The position numbers and the translations under genes are program-made. DNA of 42,896 nucleotides, taken from positions 1-42,896 of the forward strand of contig CAIQLG010000172.1 of NCBI GenBank assembly GCA_903872565.1, given 5' to 3'. Below, in pieces: positions 34,547-42,805 of the stretch (position 1 is its first letter; each line of letters starts with the position of its first letter). The notes beneath the pieces were generated by a model. The model was not told the origin of the DNA, did not search any database, and saw nothing but the letters and a program-made list of their open reading frames with translations. The stretch comes from an uncultured Lentisphaerota bacterium. Lineage in GTDB: Bacteria; Verrucomicrobiota; Lentisphaeria; Victivallales; GWF2-50-93.

Positions 34547-35779
34547 ATGGATCCCTTAAGCTTTCTCGCATGCCTTACTGCCGGGATCACAGGTTTGGGA
34601 ATGGCTGAATCACTTCATCACAAGTGCAAACTTAAAAGAATACGCCACAGGATCCACGTCAGCGGTACAAGAGGCAAGACTAGTCTGACGCGGCTGATAT
34701 GCGCGGGACTTAACAACAATGGAATCAGGACTGCCGCAAAAACAACTGGAACACTCCCCAGAATGATAATCCCGGACGGACGCGAGGTTCCAGTGTTCAG
34801 ACCCGTGGGCGCGAACATAATGGAGCAGATGAGAATCGTCTCTGCGGCATCGGATCTCGGGGTTGATGCTCTGGTACTCGAATGTATGGCGCTTCAGCCC
34901 GAACTCCATTGGATAAGCGAGAATAAGTTCATCAAAGCCACGCACGGAGTCATAACAAATATCCGACCCGATCACCTAGATGTAATGGGGCCGACAACGA
35001 AGGATGCGGCCATGGCCATATCAGGAATGATCCCTGTCAGGGGAAAACTTTATACCGCAGAGCATGTGAATCGTGAGATCTTGAAAAAAGTTTGCGATGA
35101 CAGGGAAACTGAACTTATAGGAGTTTTAAAAGAAGAAGTGGACTCTGTGACTGACGATGAACTCGCGGGCTTCTCGTATATAGAACATAGGGACAATGTT
35201 GCTCTCTCCATCAAATTTCTGGAGGACTTCGGAATTCTCAGGAAAAATGCGGTGGAGGCGATGTGGAATGTACTGCCGGATCCGGGCGTGCTCACCGAAC
35301 ACAGACTCAATTTCTTCGGACGGGAAATAATTTTTGTGAATGCGTTCGCCGCGAATGACCCCGAATCAACCGAGATGATATGGAACATGATGCGGAAGAA
35401 ATACTCCGAAGTTGAGAACTTCGTAGTAGTCTTCAATCTTAGGGAAGATCGCCCACTCAGAACTCTGCAGTTTGTGAACGAAACAGAATTCTGGAAAAAT
35501 GCCGAAAGAGTCGTCCTCATGGGAAGCGGATCATATCTTTTCTCTAGGATAGCATCCAAGAAAACCGACTATTCGGTAAGCAGGTTCGTATATACCGAGC
35601 AGGATTCAGTCGAGGAGATTTTTGAGAAGATAATTGACGTGAGCGGCAGTTCGGCTCTGATAGTCGGAGTCGGAAACATTGGAGGCCTCGGGATTCCTCT
35701 GACAAGATATTTCAAGAACAGGGGATGTCTGGACACCAGGCGGATTCCACACGAATTAACAGGAACAAGTGCAATATAA
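34547..35779 (+). CDS. pgsB: Poly-gamma-glutamate synthase subunit PgsB/CapB
   Basis: The 410-residue Mur-ligase-like amide ligase uses ATP to join glutamate through the gamma carboxyl. P-loop SGTRGKTSLTR (39-49), GANIMEQ, LVLECMALQPE, ITNIRPDHLDVMGPT and FVNAFAANDPEST are characteristic of PgsB. A hydrophobic N-terminus (MDPLSFLACLTAGITGLGM) anchors it. The frame runs upstream into ilvE, but GAAGGA at 34534-34539 supports ATG 34547. It is followed at 12 bases by pgsC. Confidence 0.9.
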   Translation: MDPLSFLACLTAGITGLGMAESLHHKCKLKRIRHRIHVSGTRGKTSLTRLICAGLNNNGIRTAAKTTGTLPRMIIPDGREVPVFRPVGANIMEQMRIVSAASDLGVDALVLECMALQPELHWISENKFIKATHGVITNIRPDHLDVMGPTTKDAAMAISGMIPVRGKLYTAEHVNREILKKVCDDRETELIGVLKEEVDSVTDDELAGFSYIEHRDNVALSIKFLEDFGILRKNAVEAMWNVLPDPGVLTEHRLNFFGREIIFVNAFAANDPESTEMIWNMMRKKYSEVENFVVVFNLREDRPLRTLQFVNETEFWKNAERVVLMGSGSYLFSRIASKKTDYSVSRFVYTEQDSVEEIFEKIIDVSGSSALIVGVGNIGGLGIPLTRYFKNRGCLDTRRIPHELTGTSAI

Positions 35780-35791
35780 AGGATTTGAATC

Positions 35792-36244
35792 ATGTCTGAA
35801 GTTCTTGCCCTTTCAATAGGAGTAGGTCTTGTTGTAGGCCTGCTCTTCACCGAGTTTTTCGGGATAAGCTCCGGAGGGCTGGTCGTTCCCGGATACATAG
35901 CCCTGTTCCTTGACAGGCCGATAGATATCATCGTCACGTTTCTCGTGGCCTTCCTCGCATTTTCCATTGTCAGGGTCATGTCTCTCTTCCTTATCGTGTA
36001 TGGAAAACGGAGGACGGCACTGATGATACTTGTCGGATATCTTCTCGGAATGCTTCTCAAGGAGAATTCCAGTTTCTTCATGAACGTTGACAATTCGCTT
36101 TCGATCATAGGCTTCATAATTCCGGGGCTGATAGCCACCTGGATGGACAGGCAGGGAACTGTGCAGACTATCGCCTCGACGCTCACCATCGCCATCATTG
36201 TCAAACTCATAATTATTATGCTGGGAATAGAGGTGGTACTATGA
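35792..36244 (+). CDS. pgsC: Poly-gamma-glutamate synthesis membrane protein PgsC/CapC
   Basis: The 150-residue protein is almost wholly hydrophobic, with four to five helices, and contains the conserved start LSIGVGLVVGLLFTEFFGIS and SGGLVVPGYIALFLDRP. PgsC forms the membrane synthase complex with PgsB. It overlaps the next gene by four bases (ATGA). The length matches the family. Confidence 0.9.
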   Translation: MSEVLALSIGVGLVVGLLFTEFFGISSGGLVVPGYIALFLDRPIDIIVTFLVAFLAFSIVRVMSLFLIVYGKRRTALMILVGYLLGMLLKENSSFFMNVDNSLSIIGFIIPGLIATWMDRQGTVQTIASTLTIAIIVKLIIIMLGIEVVL

Positions 36245-37383
36245 AAAAAATCTACTGGCGTCCTCAGAAAATCTCATCGAGAGTACTTTTCCTCATATTT
36301 CTGACTTCCGTGGTCTGCTACATCACAGTACTAAGATTCGATGTGAAGAAAAAGCTTCCGCATTTCAAGGACAAGATTGCTGCGGCCAAACTTGCGCAGA
36401 ACGCATTCGAGCTGGTCAAGGAGGAGCGTCTCAGAAAAAATATTCCGATAGATTCCGAGTCGGACCCCGGCGAGACCGGCCTCATCGGGACCATATCGTC
36501 GCCTGTAACCACAAATTCGGGATATCTTCCTGCAAAAAGAACTTCCGTCAACCCGAATTTTGCCGCCGTGGTCGTACAGTACCTCAAATCGCTGGGAATA
36601 AAGAAGGATGATGTCGTGGCCGTCGGCATCTCGGGATCATTCCCAGCAATGAACATCGCAGTTTATTCGGCGATCGAAACACTCGGTGCCAAGGCCATCG
36701 TTGTCTCGAGCGCGGGATCGTCGCAGTGGGGTGCCAACACCCCAGGCTTTTTGTGGCCCGACATTGAAAATTTGCTCTTCAGCAAGAAGGTCTTCTCCAT
36801 AAGGGCGGATGGCGTCACGCTCGGAGGAATAGACGATAAGGCATTGGGTCTGTCTGCCGACGGGAAAAAAATAATGGAGGATTCCATCACATCCAACGGA
36901 TACAACTTTCTCAAGGTCAAGAACTATCCCGACAGCCTTGAGAAAAAAATGACTCTCTACAGGGAACTTGCAGGGGACAGGCCCATCAAGGCGTATGTAA
37001 ATGTTGGAGGTGGAACAACTTCTGTCGGAACAAAACTCGGCAAATTCAAATTCCATTCCGGAATCAACAAGAAACTTCCGATCGGCACATCAGGAATAGA
37101 TTCCGTAATGACCCGCCTGGTACAGGAAGGGGTACCGGTCATACATCTGACAAAAGTGGATGAACTTTCCACCCGCTACGGATTCCCCGAACAGCCGAAG
37201 ACCATGCCCAAGGTTGGCGAAGGGAAAATCTACACCACCGAAGAGCCCAACAAACTTCTCGCAGCCATCGCTCTCGTGGTCATATTCTCCGTCCTCTATG
37301 TCCTCGTCAGACTTGACTGGGGGTTCAGGCTCTTCGGTGTCTCGTCCCCAAAGAAAAATTCCTATCCCGAACAGATGGTCTGA
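36241..37383 (+). CDS. pgsW: Poly-gamma-glutamate system protein PgsW-type
   Basis: The 380-residue protein is anchored by an N-terminal helix (VLFLIFLTSVVCYITVL) and a C-terminal one (LLAAIALVVIFSVLYVLVRL), with a large extracytoplasmic domain between them. That domain includes GLIGTISSPVTTNSGYL, VGISGSFPAMNIAVYSA, VVSSAGSSQWGANTPGF, YVNVGGGTTSVGT and GVPVIHL. These match the family that replaces or accompanies PgsA in many Gram-negative pgs loci. No pgsA or PGA hydrolase is in the window. A family A hairpin repeat follows about 30 bases after the stop. Confidence 0.85.
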   Translation: MKKIYWRPQKISSRVLFLIFLTSVVCYITVLRFDVKKKLPHFKDKIAAAKLAQNAFELVKEERLRKNIPIDSESDPGETGLIGTISSPVTTNSGYLPAKRTSVNPNFAAVVVQYLKSLGIKKDDVVAVGISGSFPAMNIAVYSAIETLGAKAIVVSSAGSSQWGANTPGFLWPDIENLLFSKKVFSIRADGVTLGGIDDKALGLSADGKKIMEDSITSNGYNFLKVKNYPDSLEKKMTLYRELAGDRPIKAYVNVGGGTTSVGTKLGKFKFHSGINKKLPIGTSGIDSVMTRLVQEGVPVIHLTKVDELSTRYGFPEQPKTMPKVGEGKIYTTEEPNKLLAAIALVVIFSVLYVLVRLDWGFRLFGVSSPKKNSYPEQMV

Positions 37384-37415
37384 TACTAAGTGGCGTCCTA
37401 TTGGCAAGTAATTGT

Positions 37416-37468
37416 GTAGCCACGGCCATGTTGGCCGTGTGTAGCCTCCATGTTGGAGGCGACTACAT
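37416..37468. repeat. Double-hairpin palindromic repeat (family A)
   Basis: CACGGCCA (37421-37428) pairs with TGGCCGTG (37432-37439) and GCCTCCA (37444-37450) with TGGAGGC (37454-37460), both with TGT loops. The order of the two hairpins is reversed relative to 9211-9254. It lies between convergent pgsW and nspC and may serve as a shared terminator. Confidence 0.75.
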
Positions 37469-37537
37469 TTATGAGAGCATTACTAGCCCATTGATTGCAA
37501 CTCGTTATGAGATCACAGATGGAGAAACTAACTTGTC

Positions 37538-38644
37538 TTAAGACAGATTGTATTTGAAATCTTCATAGGTGAATTTGCGTATTTTCTCCACTTTTCCATC
37601 AAGTCTGCGGACAACAATGGATGGCATTTGGATTCCGTTGAACCAGTTCTTCTTGACCATTGTGTAGCCCGCCGCGTCGGCGATGCGGACTTCGTCTCCG
37701 GGCTTCAGTTTCTTTTTAAGCCCGTAAGTTCCAAACACATCACCAGCCAAACAGGAGCACCCGGCTATGATGAACTTGTGCGGACCAGATTTAGGAGATG
37801 CTATTTTCGCATTTTGACGGTATATGAGAAGATCCAGCATATGCGGTTCTATTGATGCATCCACAATCGCGATGTCCATCTTATTATGAACAACATCAAG
37901 GACTGTGGTGACCAGCTCTGTGCACTGGGTTATTGCCGCCTCTCCGGGTTCAAGATATATTTGTACACCATATTTCCCGGCAAAGTCCTTTAATTTTGCA
38001 CAGAATTCCCTGACCAGATAGCCTCCCTTGGTAAAGAAAAGTCCACCACCCAAGCTGATCCACTCCATTTTCTTGAGCAGGGAACCGTATTTTTCACCTA
38101 TGTAATCAAGAGATTTTGCGAGATTCGCAAAGTCATCATTCTCGCAGTTGAAATGGAACATAAGACCGCTTACAAGTGGAGCAATCTTTTCAATTTCTTT
38201 TTTATCAATTACTCCAAGTCTGGAATATTTTCTTGCCGGATTCGCCAGATCGAAATGTGAATAGCTGATCCCTGGATTGACTCTGATCCCGAGCTTAAGT
38301 CCTTTGACATCCTTGTGAAACATATTGAGTTGTGACACGGAATTGAAAATCACTTTGTCTGCGAATTTTGCAAGTTCGATTATGTCTTTCCTAGAATATC
38401 CTACGCTGAAAGCATGAGTTTCCTTGCCGAATTTCTCATGGCCGAGTCTGGCCTCGAAAAGGGAACTGCTAGTGGTTCCATCCATATATTTCTGCATGAG
38501 AGGAAATACGCACCAGGTTGAAAAACATTTGAGGGCGAGGACTGATTTTGCGCCAGAAGTTTCGCGGATATGACTGATTATCTTCAGATTTTTCAGAAGT
38601 TTCTTTTCATCTATCAGGTAATATGGTGTCGAAAGATTGGTCAT
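37538..38644 (-). CDS. nspC: Carboxynorspermidine/carboxyspermidine decarboxylase
   Basis: The 368-residue fold-III PLP decarboxylase makes norspermidine or spermidine from the carboxy precursor. Motifs include STPYYLIDE, the PLP lysine in LALKCFSTW (Lys39), SSLFEARLG, FHFNCENDDF, SLGGGLFFTK, YLEPGEA and the catalytic cysteine region GCSCLAGDVFG. The length is normal and ATG 38644 has AGGGTAAG just upstream. The partner carboxynorspermidine dehydrogenase is not in the window. It has no operon partner in the same direction closer than the DUF1015 gene. Confidence 0.92.
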   Translation of the reverse strand: MTNLSTPYYLIDEKKLLKNLKIISHIRETSGAKSVLALKCFSTWCVFPLMQKYMDGTTSSSLFEARLGHEKFGKETHAFSVGYSRKDIIELAKFADKVIFNSVSQLNMFHKDVKGLKLGIRVNPGISYSHFDLANPARKYSRLGVIDKKEIEKIAPLVSGLMFHFNCENDDFANLAKSLDYIGEKYGSLLKKMEWISLGGGLFFTKGGYLVREFCAKLKDFAGKYGVQIYLEPGEAAITQCTELVTTVLDVVHNKMDIAIVDASIEPHMLDLLIYRQNAKIASPKSGPHKFIIAGCSCLAGDVFGTYGLKKKLKPGDEVRIADAAGYTMVKKNWFNGIQMPSIVVRRLDGKVEKIRKFTYEDFKYNLS

Positions 38645-38737
38645 ATCTTACCCTGGAAAATTAAACCACCTATGCTGGAACCAATACAATATTTTCCCCG
38701 CTAAACACGCCAAATACGCGAAAAACACAATTTTCTA

Positions 38738-38808
38738 TTCTATCCAGTTAATCCTGCATGCCACGCCGTAAATTATTTGGAATCGAAGGCGGGGTATCAT
38801 GTCTAAAA
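38738..38808. repeat. Partial copy of the 9035-type element, forming the end of the DUF1015 gene
   Basis: It shares TAATCCTGCATGCCACGCC, AAGGCGG and TGTCTAAAA with 9095-9163. Its last bases on this side provide the TAG stop and the final residues (HTF) of the leftward DUF1015 gene, so the element was inserted at, or grew into, that gene's 3' end. Confidence 0.65.
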
Positions 38809-40032
38809 TGTATGGCAGACCATTCCATCTCGTAGCTTAGGTTCAAACCAAGTTGATTTAGGTGGCATTATTCCGCCGGCATCGGACACCGCCATAACTT
38901 GAGCAACTGTTGTCGGAAACATTGAGAACGCTACGACATGCTTCCCTGTATTAACAAGTTTTTCGAGTTCCTTTGTTCCTCGTATTCCGCCTACAAAATC
39001 AATTCTCTTGCTTGTTTTCGGATCATCAATTCCGAGAAGTGGCGCAAGAATATTGTCCTGTAGTATGCTTACATCGAGCTGTTCGATGGGGCCAAGATCA
39101 GAAAGACTAAATTTTGGTGTAAGTTTCTGCCATTTCCCATCGAAAAACATGCATATTTCGGCAGGTTTTGAAGGAGAAGGGCTGGATGCTGGCAAAATTT
39201 CGAACTTTTTGCGAATTTCACGGAGAAAATTATCTTTTGAGAGACCATTCAAATCCTTGACCACTCTGTTGTATGGAAGAACTTTAAGTTGTGAAGCCGG
39301 AAAGACGACCGCGAGAAAATAATTATAGTCTTCTTTTTCTGTGTGTTTTGGATTGTTTTTTCTCATTTCCGCGGCGGTTCTCGATGCGGCGGCAGCTCGG
39401 TGGTGGCCGTCTGCTATATAGAGATTCTCAACATTTTTAAAGAGTTTGGAAATTTTCAAACTCCTATTTTCACCCGCTTTCCAGAAACTGTGATATATTC
39501 CATCAGGTGCAGTGAACTCGAAATAAGGTTTTTCGGACATTGTTTCCGCGACTAGCGCATCAATTTCCGGTCTATCCCTGTAAGTCAGGAAAACAGGACC
39601 TGTATGCGACTTCAAGGTAACTATGTGACGTGTCCTGTCGTCCTCTTTGTCTTTTCTGGTCTTCTCGTGTTTTTTTATAATATCCTTGTCGTATTCGTCC
39701 GTGGAAAAAACTGCTGCGAGGCCGGTCTGAATATGATCTCCCATTTTAAGGGAATACACATAGATATTTTTTTCTTTATCCTTTTTCAGCGGCGCTGCTT
39801 CAATAAGCCTTTTGAAGTTTGTCTTGGCTTTTTCATAGACTTCCGGCCTGTAGAGGTCAATACCCGCTTCCATTTCGATTTCCGGACGCGATATTCGCAG
39901 AAAACTCAAGTTGTTTCCTTTGGCGAGAACTGCGGCCTCTTCGCTGTTGACTACATCGTATGGTACGGCCGCTACAAGATGCGCCTTTTCCGGTTCCGGC
40001 AGAAGCCCGTTGAATCCTAAAACAATAGCCAT
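38803..40032 (-). CDS. DUF1015 family protein
   Basis: The 409-residue cytoplasmic protein has the family marks VAAVPYDVVNSEEA, FLRISRPEIE, DIIKKHEKTRKDKEDDR, HTGPVFLTY, LYIADGHHRAAAA, LPYNRVVKDL and QDNILAPLLGI. DUF1015 proteins are widespread and related to ParB/sulfiredoxin-like small-molecule kinases; a serine or metabolite kinase role has been suggested for relatives but is not shown here. AAGGAT lies before the ATG. The stop codon derives from a dispersed repeat. Confidence 0.88.
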   Translation of the reverse strand: MAIVLGFNGLLPEPEKAHLVAAVPYDVVNSEEAAVLAKGNNLSFLRISRPEIEMEAGIDLYRPEVYEKAKTNFKRLIEAAPLKKDKEKNIYVYSLKMGDHIQTGLAAVFSTDEYDKDIIKKHEKTRKDKEDDRTRHIVTLKSHTGPVFLTYRDRPEIDALVAETMSEKPYFEFTAPDGIYHSFWKAGENRSLKISKLFKNVENLYIADGHHRAAAASRTAAEMRKNNPKHTEKEDYNYFLAVVFPASQLKVLPYNRVVKDLNGLSKDNFLREIRKKFEILPASSPSPSKPAEICMFFDGKWQKLTPKFSLSDLGPIEQLDVSILQDNILAPLLGIDDPKTSKRIDFVGGIRGTKELEKLVNTGKHVVAFSMFPTTVAQVMAVSDAGGIMPPKSTWFEPKLRDGMVCHTF

Positions 40033-40474
40033 ATTATTATCCTTGCATTATTTACAGTTTTTCTTTTCTATTTCGAAGTTTAGAGTTTAGTGTGGTTTCC
40101 GAAAGCGAAGTTTTAACCGTAATAGTGGAACTCAAATTTTCAATGCTCATATTATCAAAAATTTCTTTTTTGAATGGGTTTTCCTCCTGTCCGTTGTTTT
40201 TCCTGATTCCAGCGACCCAGATTGCTCTTCCAATTTAATGCCGGTTTATTGGCAGATTTTTTCACAGGCGGAATTATATACCTCAATATTTTTCTTCTTC
40301 ATGCTGGCATATATGGAATTTCCCCTGAGTTTTTCCAGGTTGATTCTGACTATCATATTTGTCTTTGCGGGAAAACTTCCGAGAATGCCGCCAAATTATC
40401 TTGAACTTCAGTATAAACTCTGACCCCTTTTCGCATAACGTCAGAGTGTCAACAGTCGGAAAACATGCTGCACG
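40033..40474 (-). other. Spacer with possible decayed leftward coding sequence
   Basis: On the minus strand two short open stretches in different phases, 40246-40356 (36 residues, MIVRINLEKLRG start) and 40052-40234 (60 codons without a good start, GRAIWVAGIRKNNG), have ordinary amino-acid composition and could be remnants of a frameshifted gene. CTTCAGTATAAACTCTGAC at about 40406-40424 resembles words often seen beside REP-associated transposases. No intact gene is supported. Confidence 0.25.
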
Positions 40475-41515
40475 TCAATGATCCCGTCTCAAGACACCTG
40501 TGAGACAACGCGGACCACTGCCATATTTTATGGTTGCGTCAAAAGGCAGAGTTATCACCTTCATGCTCCGCTTGCGGTATTCTGCGGCTATCCGTTCATA
40601 CTGCTCCGGCACCACTATGGTATTTTCGTCAATGCAAAGGTTATTGGCACCGGCCACCTCGTCCGGATTTACCTTTATCTTGTCCCAGGAAAGTAAGGGT
40701 TCCGGTAGTTCACCGATGATGGCTTCCGGGCAGTAAGTAAGAAGCCCAGGTCTGTTCAAGCCTAACACCCAGTCCAGATGGAATCTGTCGGGCTTGAGTC
40801 TTATCACCCAGACTTTGTATTTCGGCCCTAGAAACTGCTGTAGCCATTCGACACCGGCCTCGCTCGATGCGTTGCCGGACATGCCCACGTAAATGTTAAA
40901 ACCGTCCATGGCTATGTCTCCGTTCTCGAGATAGATATCGTCCTTCAAATAGTGCGGCGACGGAGGGGGTGTTGCGCAGTATCTGACATTTCTGCCTTTA
41001 AGGACAGGTTCGAGAGCCGGCCTGACCACCCACACCTGCTTGCGCCTGAAAGGAAGTCTGAAGGAATTCAGCAGGAGGACGTTGTCGGATATCACCCTGA
41101 AGAAATCAGCGCCGCCGAAGAGCATGTTGCCTTTCTGTATTCCGGTGAGGAAATCTTTCTCTTCCGGATATTGCATCGGCTTGAGTCGGTGGACTATTAC
41201 GCCTTCTTTTTCCAAGACTGACGCGAGACCGTCTATCTGCAACTTGACTGCGTCCATTACATCGGGGAAGAACTCGTGCGAACTTTTGCCCGCGTATTTT
41301 TTTAAGGCCTCCTTGCCGTCGTCCGGAATCCACACTAGGCTGGACACGTAATCTGGCTCGATAGTATCATCCTCGATGCCGAGAAACACCTCTTTCAGTT
41401 TTCCCCATTCATTGTAGACGCCTATAGTATTATCATTTTCCTGTGTGTATCCACCGCATATTCCGAGTGATAACAGCGCCACAACAGTCATTGCGACAAT
41501 TGCCATACTCTTCAT
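40475..41515 (-). CDS. Exported amidinotransferase / deiminase-fold protein
   Basis: The 346-residue protein has a Sec signal peptide (AIVAMTVVALLSLGICGGY) and then the guanidino-group-modifying fold. Visible are GVYNEWGKLKEVFLG (33-46), LENGD (196-200), FHLDWVLGL (His246) and GPRCLTG (Cys337), matching the Asp/Glu-His-Cys catalytic set of glycine amidinotransferase and related enzymes that act on arginine through a thioester-like amidino intermediate. This family is normally cytoplasmic, so the signal peptide is unusual. The substrate is unknown. GGGGG precedes the ATG. It is the only gene on its transcript. Confidence 0.75.
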   Translation of the reverse strand: MKSMAIVAMTVVALLSLGICGGYTQENDNTIGVYNEWGKLKEVFLGIEDDTIEPDYVSSLVWIPDDGKEALKKYAGKSSHEFFPDVMDAVKLQIDGLASVLEKEGVIVHRLKPMQYPEEKDFLTGIQKGNMLFGGADFFRVISDNVLLLNSFRLPFRRKQVWVVRPALEPVLKGRNVRYCATPPPSPHYLKDDIYLENGDIAMDGFNIYVGMSGNASSEAGVEWLQQFLGPKYKVWVIRLKPDRFHLDWVLGLNRPGLLTYCPEAIIGELPEPLLSWDKIKVNPDEVAGANNLCIDENTIVVPEQYERIAAEYRKRSMKVITLPFDATIKYGSGPRCLTGVLRRDH

Positions 41516-41628
41516 ATTCCCCCCCTTAACTGATAGGAATTTTAATTTTTATCATGGAGAATAATAAGCCGGGAGGATTGAAGATTCAATTAGGAAAATA
41601 CTGAAAAACAAAACTCCTATCCGTATTT

Positions 41629-42675
41629 TCACTTCTGAGATTCGCTGTTTTCGGCGATTTTTTTCAATGTTGCTATTCTCTCGCGCAAGGGTGGATGCGA
41701 ATAGTTGATGGCGGAATACAGAGGATGTGGGTGGATATTTGTAAGGTTGTTCCGATGAAGTTTGAGAAGAGAACTTATTAAAGGATGCGCACTGCCAGTC
41801 AATTGACAGGCGAACAAGTCGGCTTCACGCTCGAATTTTCTCGATATAATACTCATGATTGGAGAAAATGGATATAATACTATTGACATTATAAATCCGG
41901 CAAGGATTATTTTTGTGAGAAATGTTTGCAGTGGAAGCATATCTGGAGGGAACGAGAATGCGTTATTGAGGAAGTCGCTTCCGATAAGGCGATATATACA
42001 GAAGGCGACGACAAATGACAAGGTTTCAAATACTAGCAGGTTTTTGAAGACATGCCTTTTCTTCCAATGCCCGGCCTCATGGGCTAGAATTGACGCTATC
42101 TCATTTTTCTCCATTTCTGACAAAAGCGTGTCGAAAAGAACAATCCTCTTCACATTTCCTATTCCGGTGAAATATGCATTGCTGTGCCCGGTTCTTTTCG
42201 ATGCGTCCATCTTGAACACCCTGTCTATGCGCAGTCCCACCTTTGACATAAGTGAACTAAGTTCCTGCACAAGTTCCTCGTCATTGACAGGCTCGAATTT
42301 GTGGAAGAGCGGTTCTATTACATACGGCGATATGAACATTATGAACAGACTGAAAATCAGAAAGAAGATCCAGGCGAAAAGCCACCAGCAGTTTGGAAAG
42401 AACTGGACCAATGCGAAAAATGCCGAAAAAATTATTCCGGAAAGAATTCCGGAAATCAAAATTGACTTGATAAAATCCTTAATCCACAATCCTGCTGTCA
42501 TTTTGTTGAAGCCATATTTTTTTTCTATCTTGAAATTGGAATACAGGCTGAAGGGAATGCCTATAAAAGTGCTTGCACAGGCAATTATCAACATGCATAA
42601 TGTGCCTGAAACTATGAAAGGAAGATTTAGACCGACATTATAGTGATGTTTTTTACTTAACTCCTTAATGGTCAA
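41629..42675 (-). CDS. M48 (Ste24/CAAX-type) membrane metalloprotease, N-terminus missing
   Basis: The frame encodes 348 residues with IPFSLYSNFKIEKKYGFNK, LFHKFEPVNDEELVQEL, SNAYFTGIG, LAHEAGHWKKRH (HExxH zinc motif), FEREADLFACQ (third ligand Glu) and SHPPLRERI. Family members have about 410 residues, with roughly 110 before the GIPFSLY motif; here there are only about 40. The nearest start (TTG 42675) has no ribosome binding site, no in-frame ATG exists, and the frame stays open (FYWLPFDIIFAVIS) up to GTG 42791, next to an insertion sequence. The gene probably lost its 5' end to that element. Confidence 0.75.
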   Translation of the reverse strand: MTIKELSKKHHYNVGLNLPFIVSGTLCMLIIACASTFIGIPFSLYSNFKIEKKYGFNKMTAGLWIKDFIKSILISGILSGIIFSAFFALVQFFPNCWWLFAWIFFLIFSLFIMFISPYVIEPLFHKFEPVNDEELVQELSSLMSKVGLRIDRVFKMDASKRTGHSNAYFTGIGNVKRIVLFDTLLSEMEKNEIASILAHEAGHWKKRHVFKNLLVFETLSFVVAFCIYRLIGSDFLNNAFSFPPDMLPLQTFLTKIILAGFIMSIVLYPFSPIMSIISRKFEREADLFACQLTGSAHPLISSLLKLHRNNLTNIHPHPLYSAINYSHPPLRERIATLKKIAENSESQK

Positions 42676-42745
42676 TGATATAACTGCAAATATTATGTCA
42701 AAAGGTAGCCAGTAAAATGAAATTGAATATATTTTATATAATCTC

Positions 42746-42773
42746 TTGACAGATATGATAATTGCAATATATT
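42746..42773 (+). promoter_or_regulatory. Strong sigma-70-like promoter facing the right-edge transposase
   Basis: TTGACA at 42746-42751 and TATATT at 42768-42773 (16-base spacer) lie 33 bases before the transposase ATG at 42806, with AAGGG at 42793-42797 as ribosome binding site. Confidence 0.55.
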
Positions 42774-42805
42774 TTTAAATAAATATATCACTAAGGGTAG
42801 CCACA

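Noticed and set aside
40238-40423. Plus-strand 61-codon ORF rich in Phe, Leu and Ile that could be a small membrane protein
   Set aside because: It has no ribosome binding site, and the hydrophobic composition is what the complement of Lys/Glu-rich leftward remnants would give.
41855-42643. A 262-codon plus-strand open frame
   Set aside because: It is antisense to the M48 protease, whose zinc motif and membrane helices identify the true strand.
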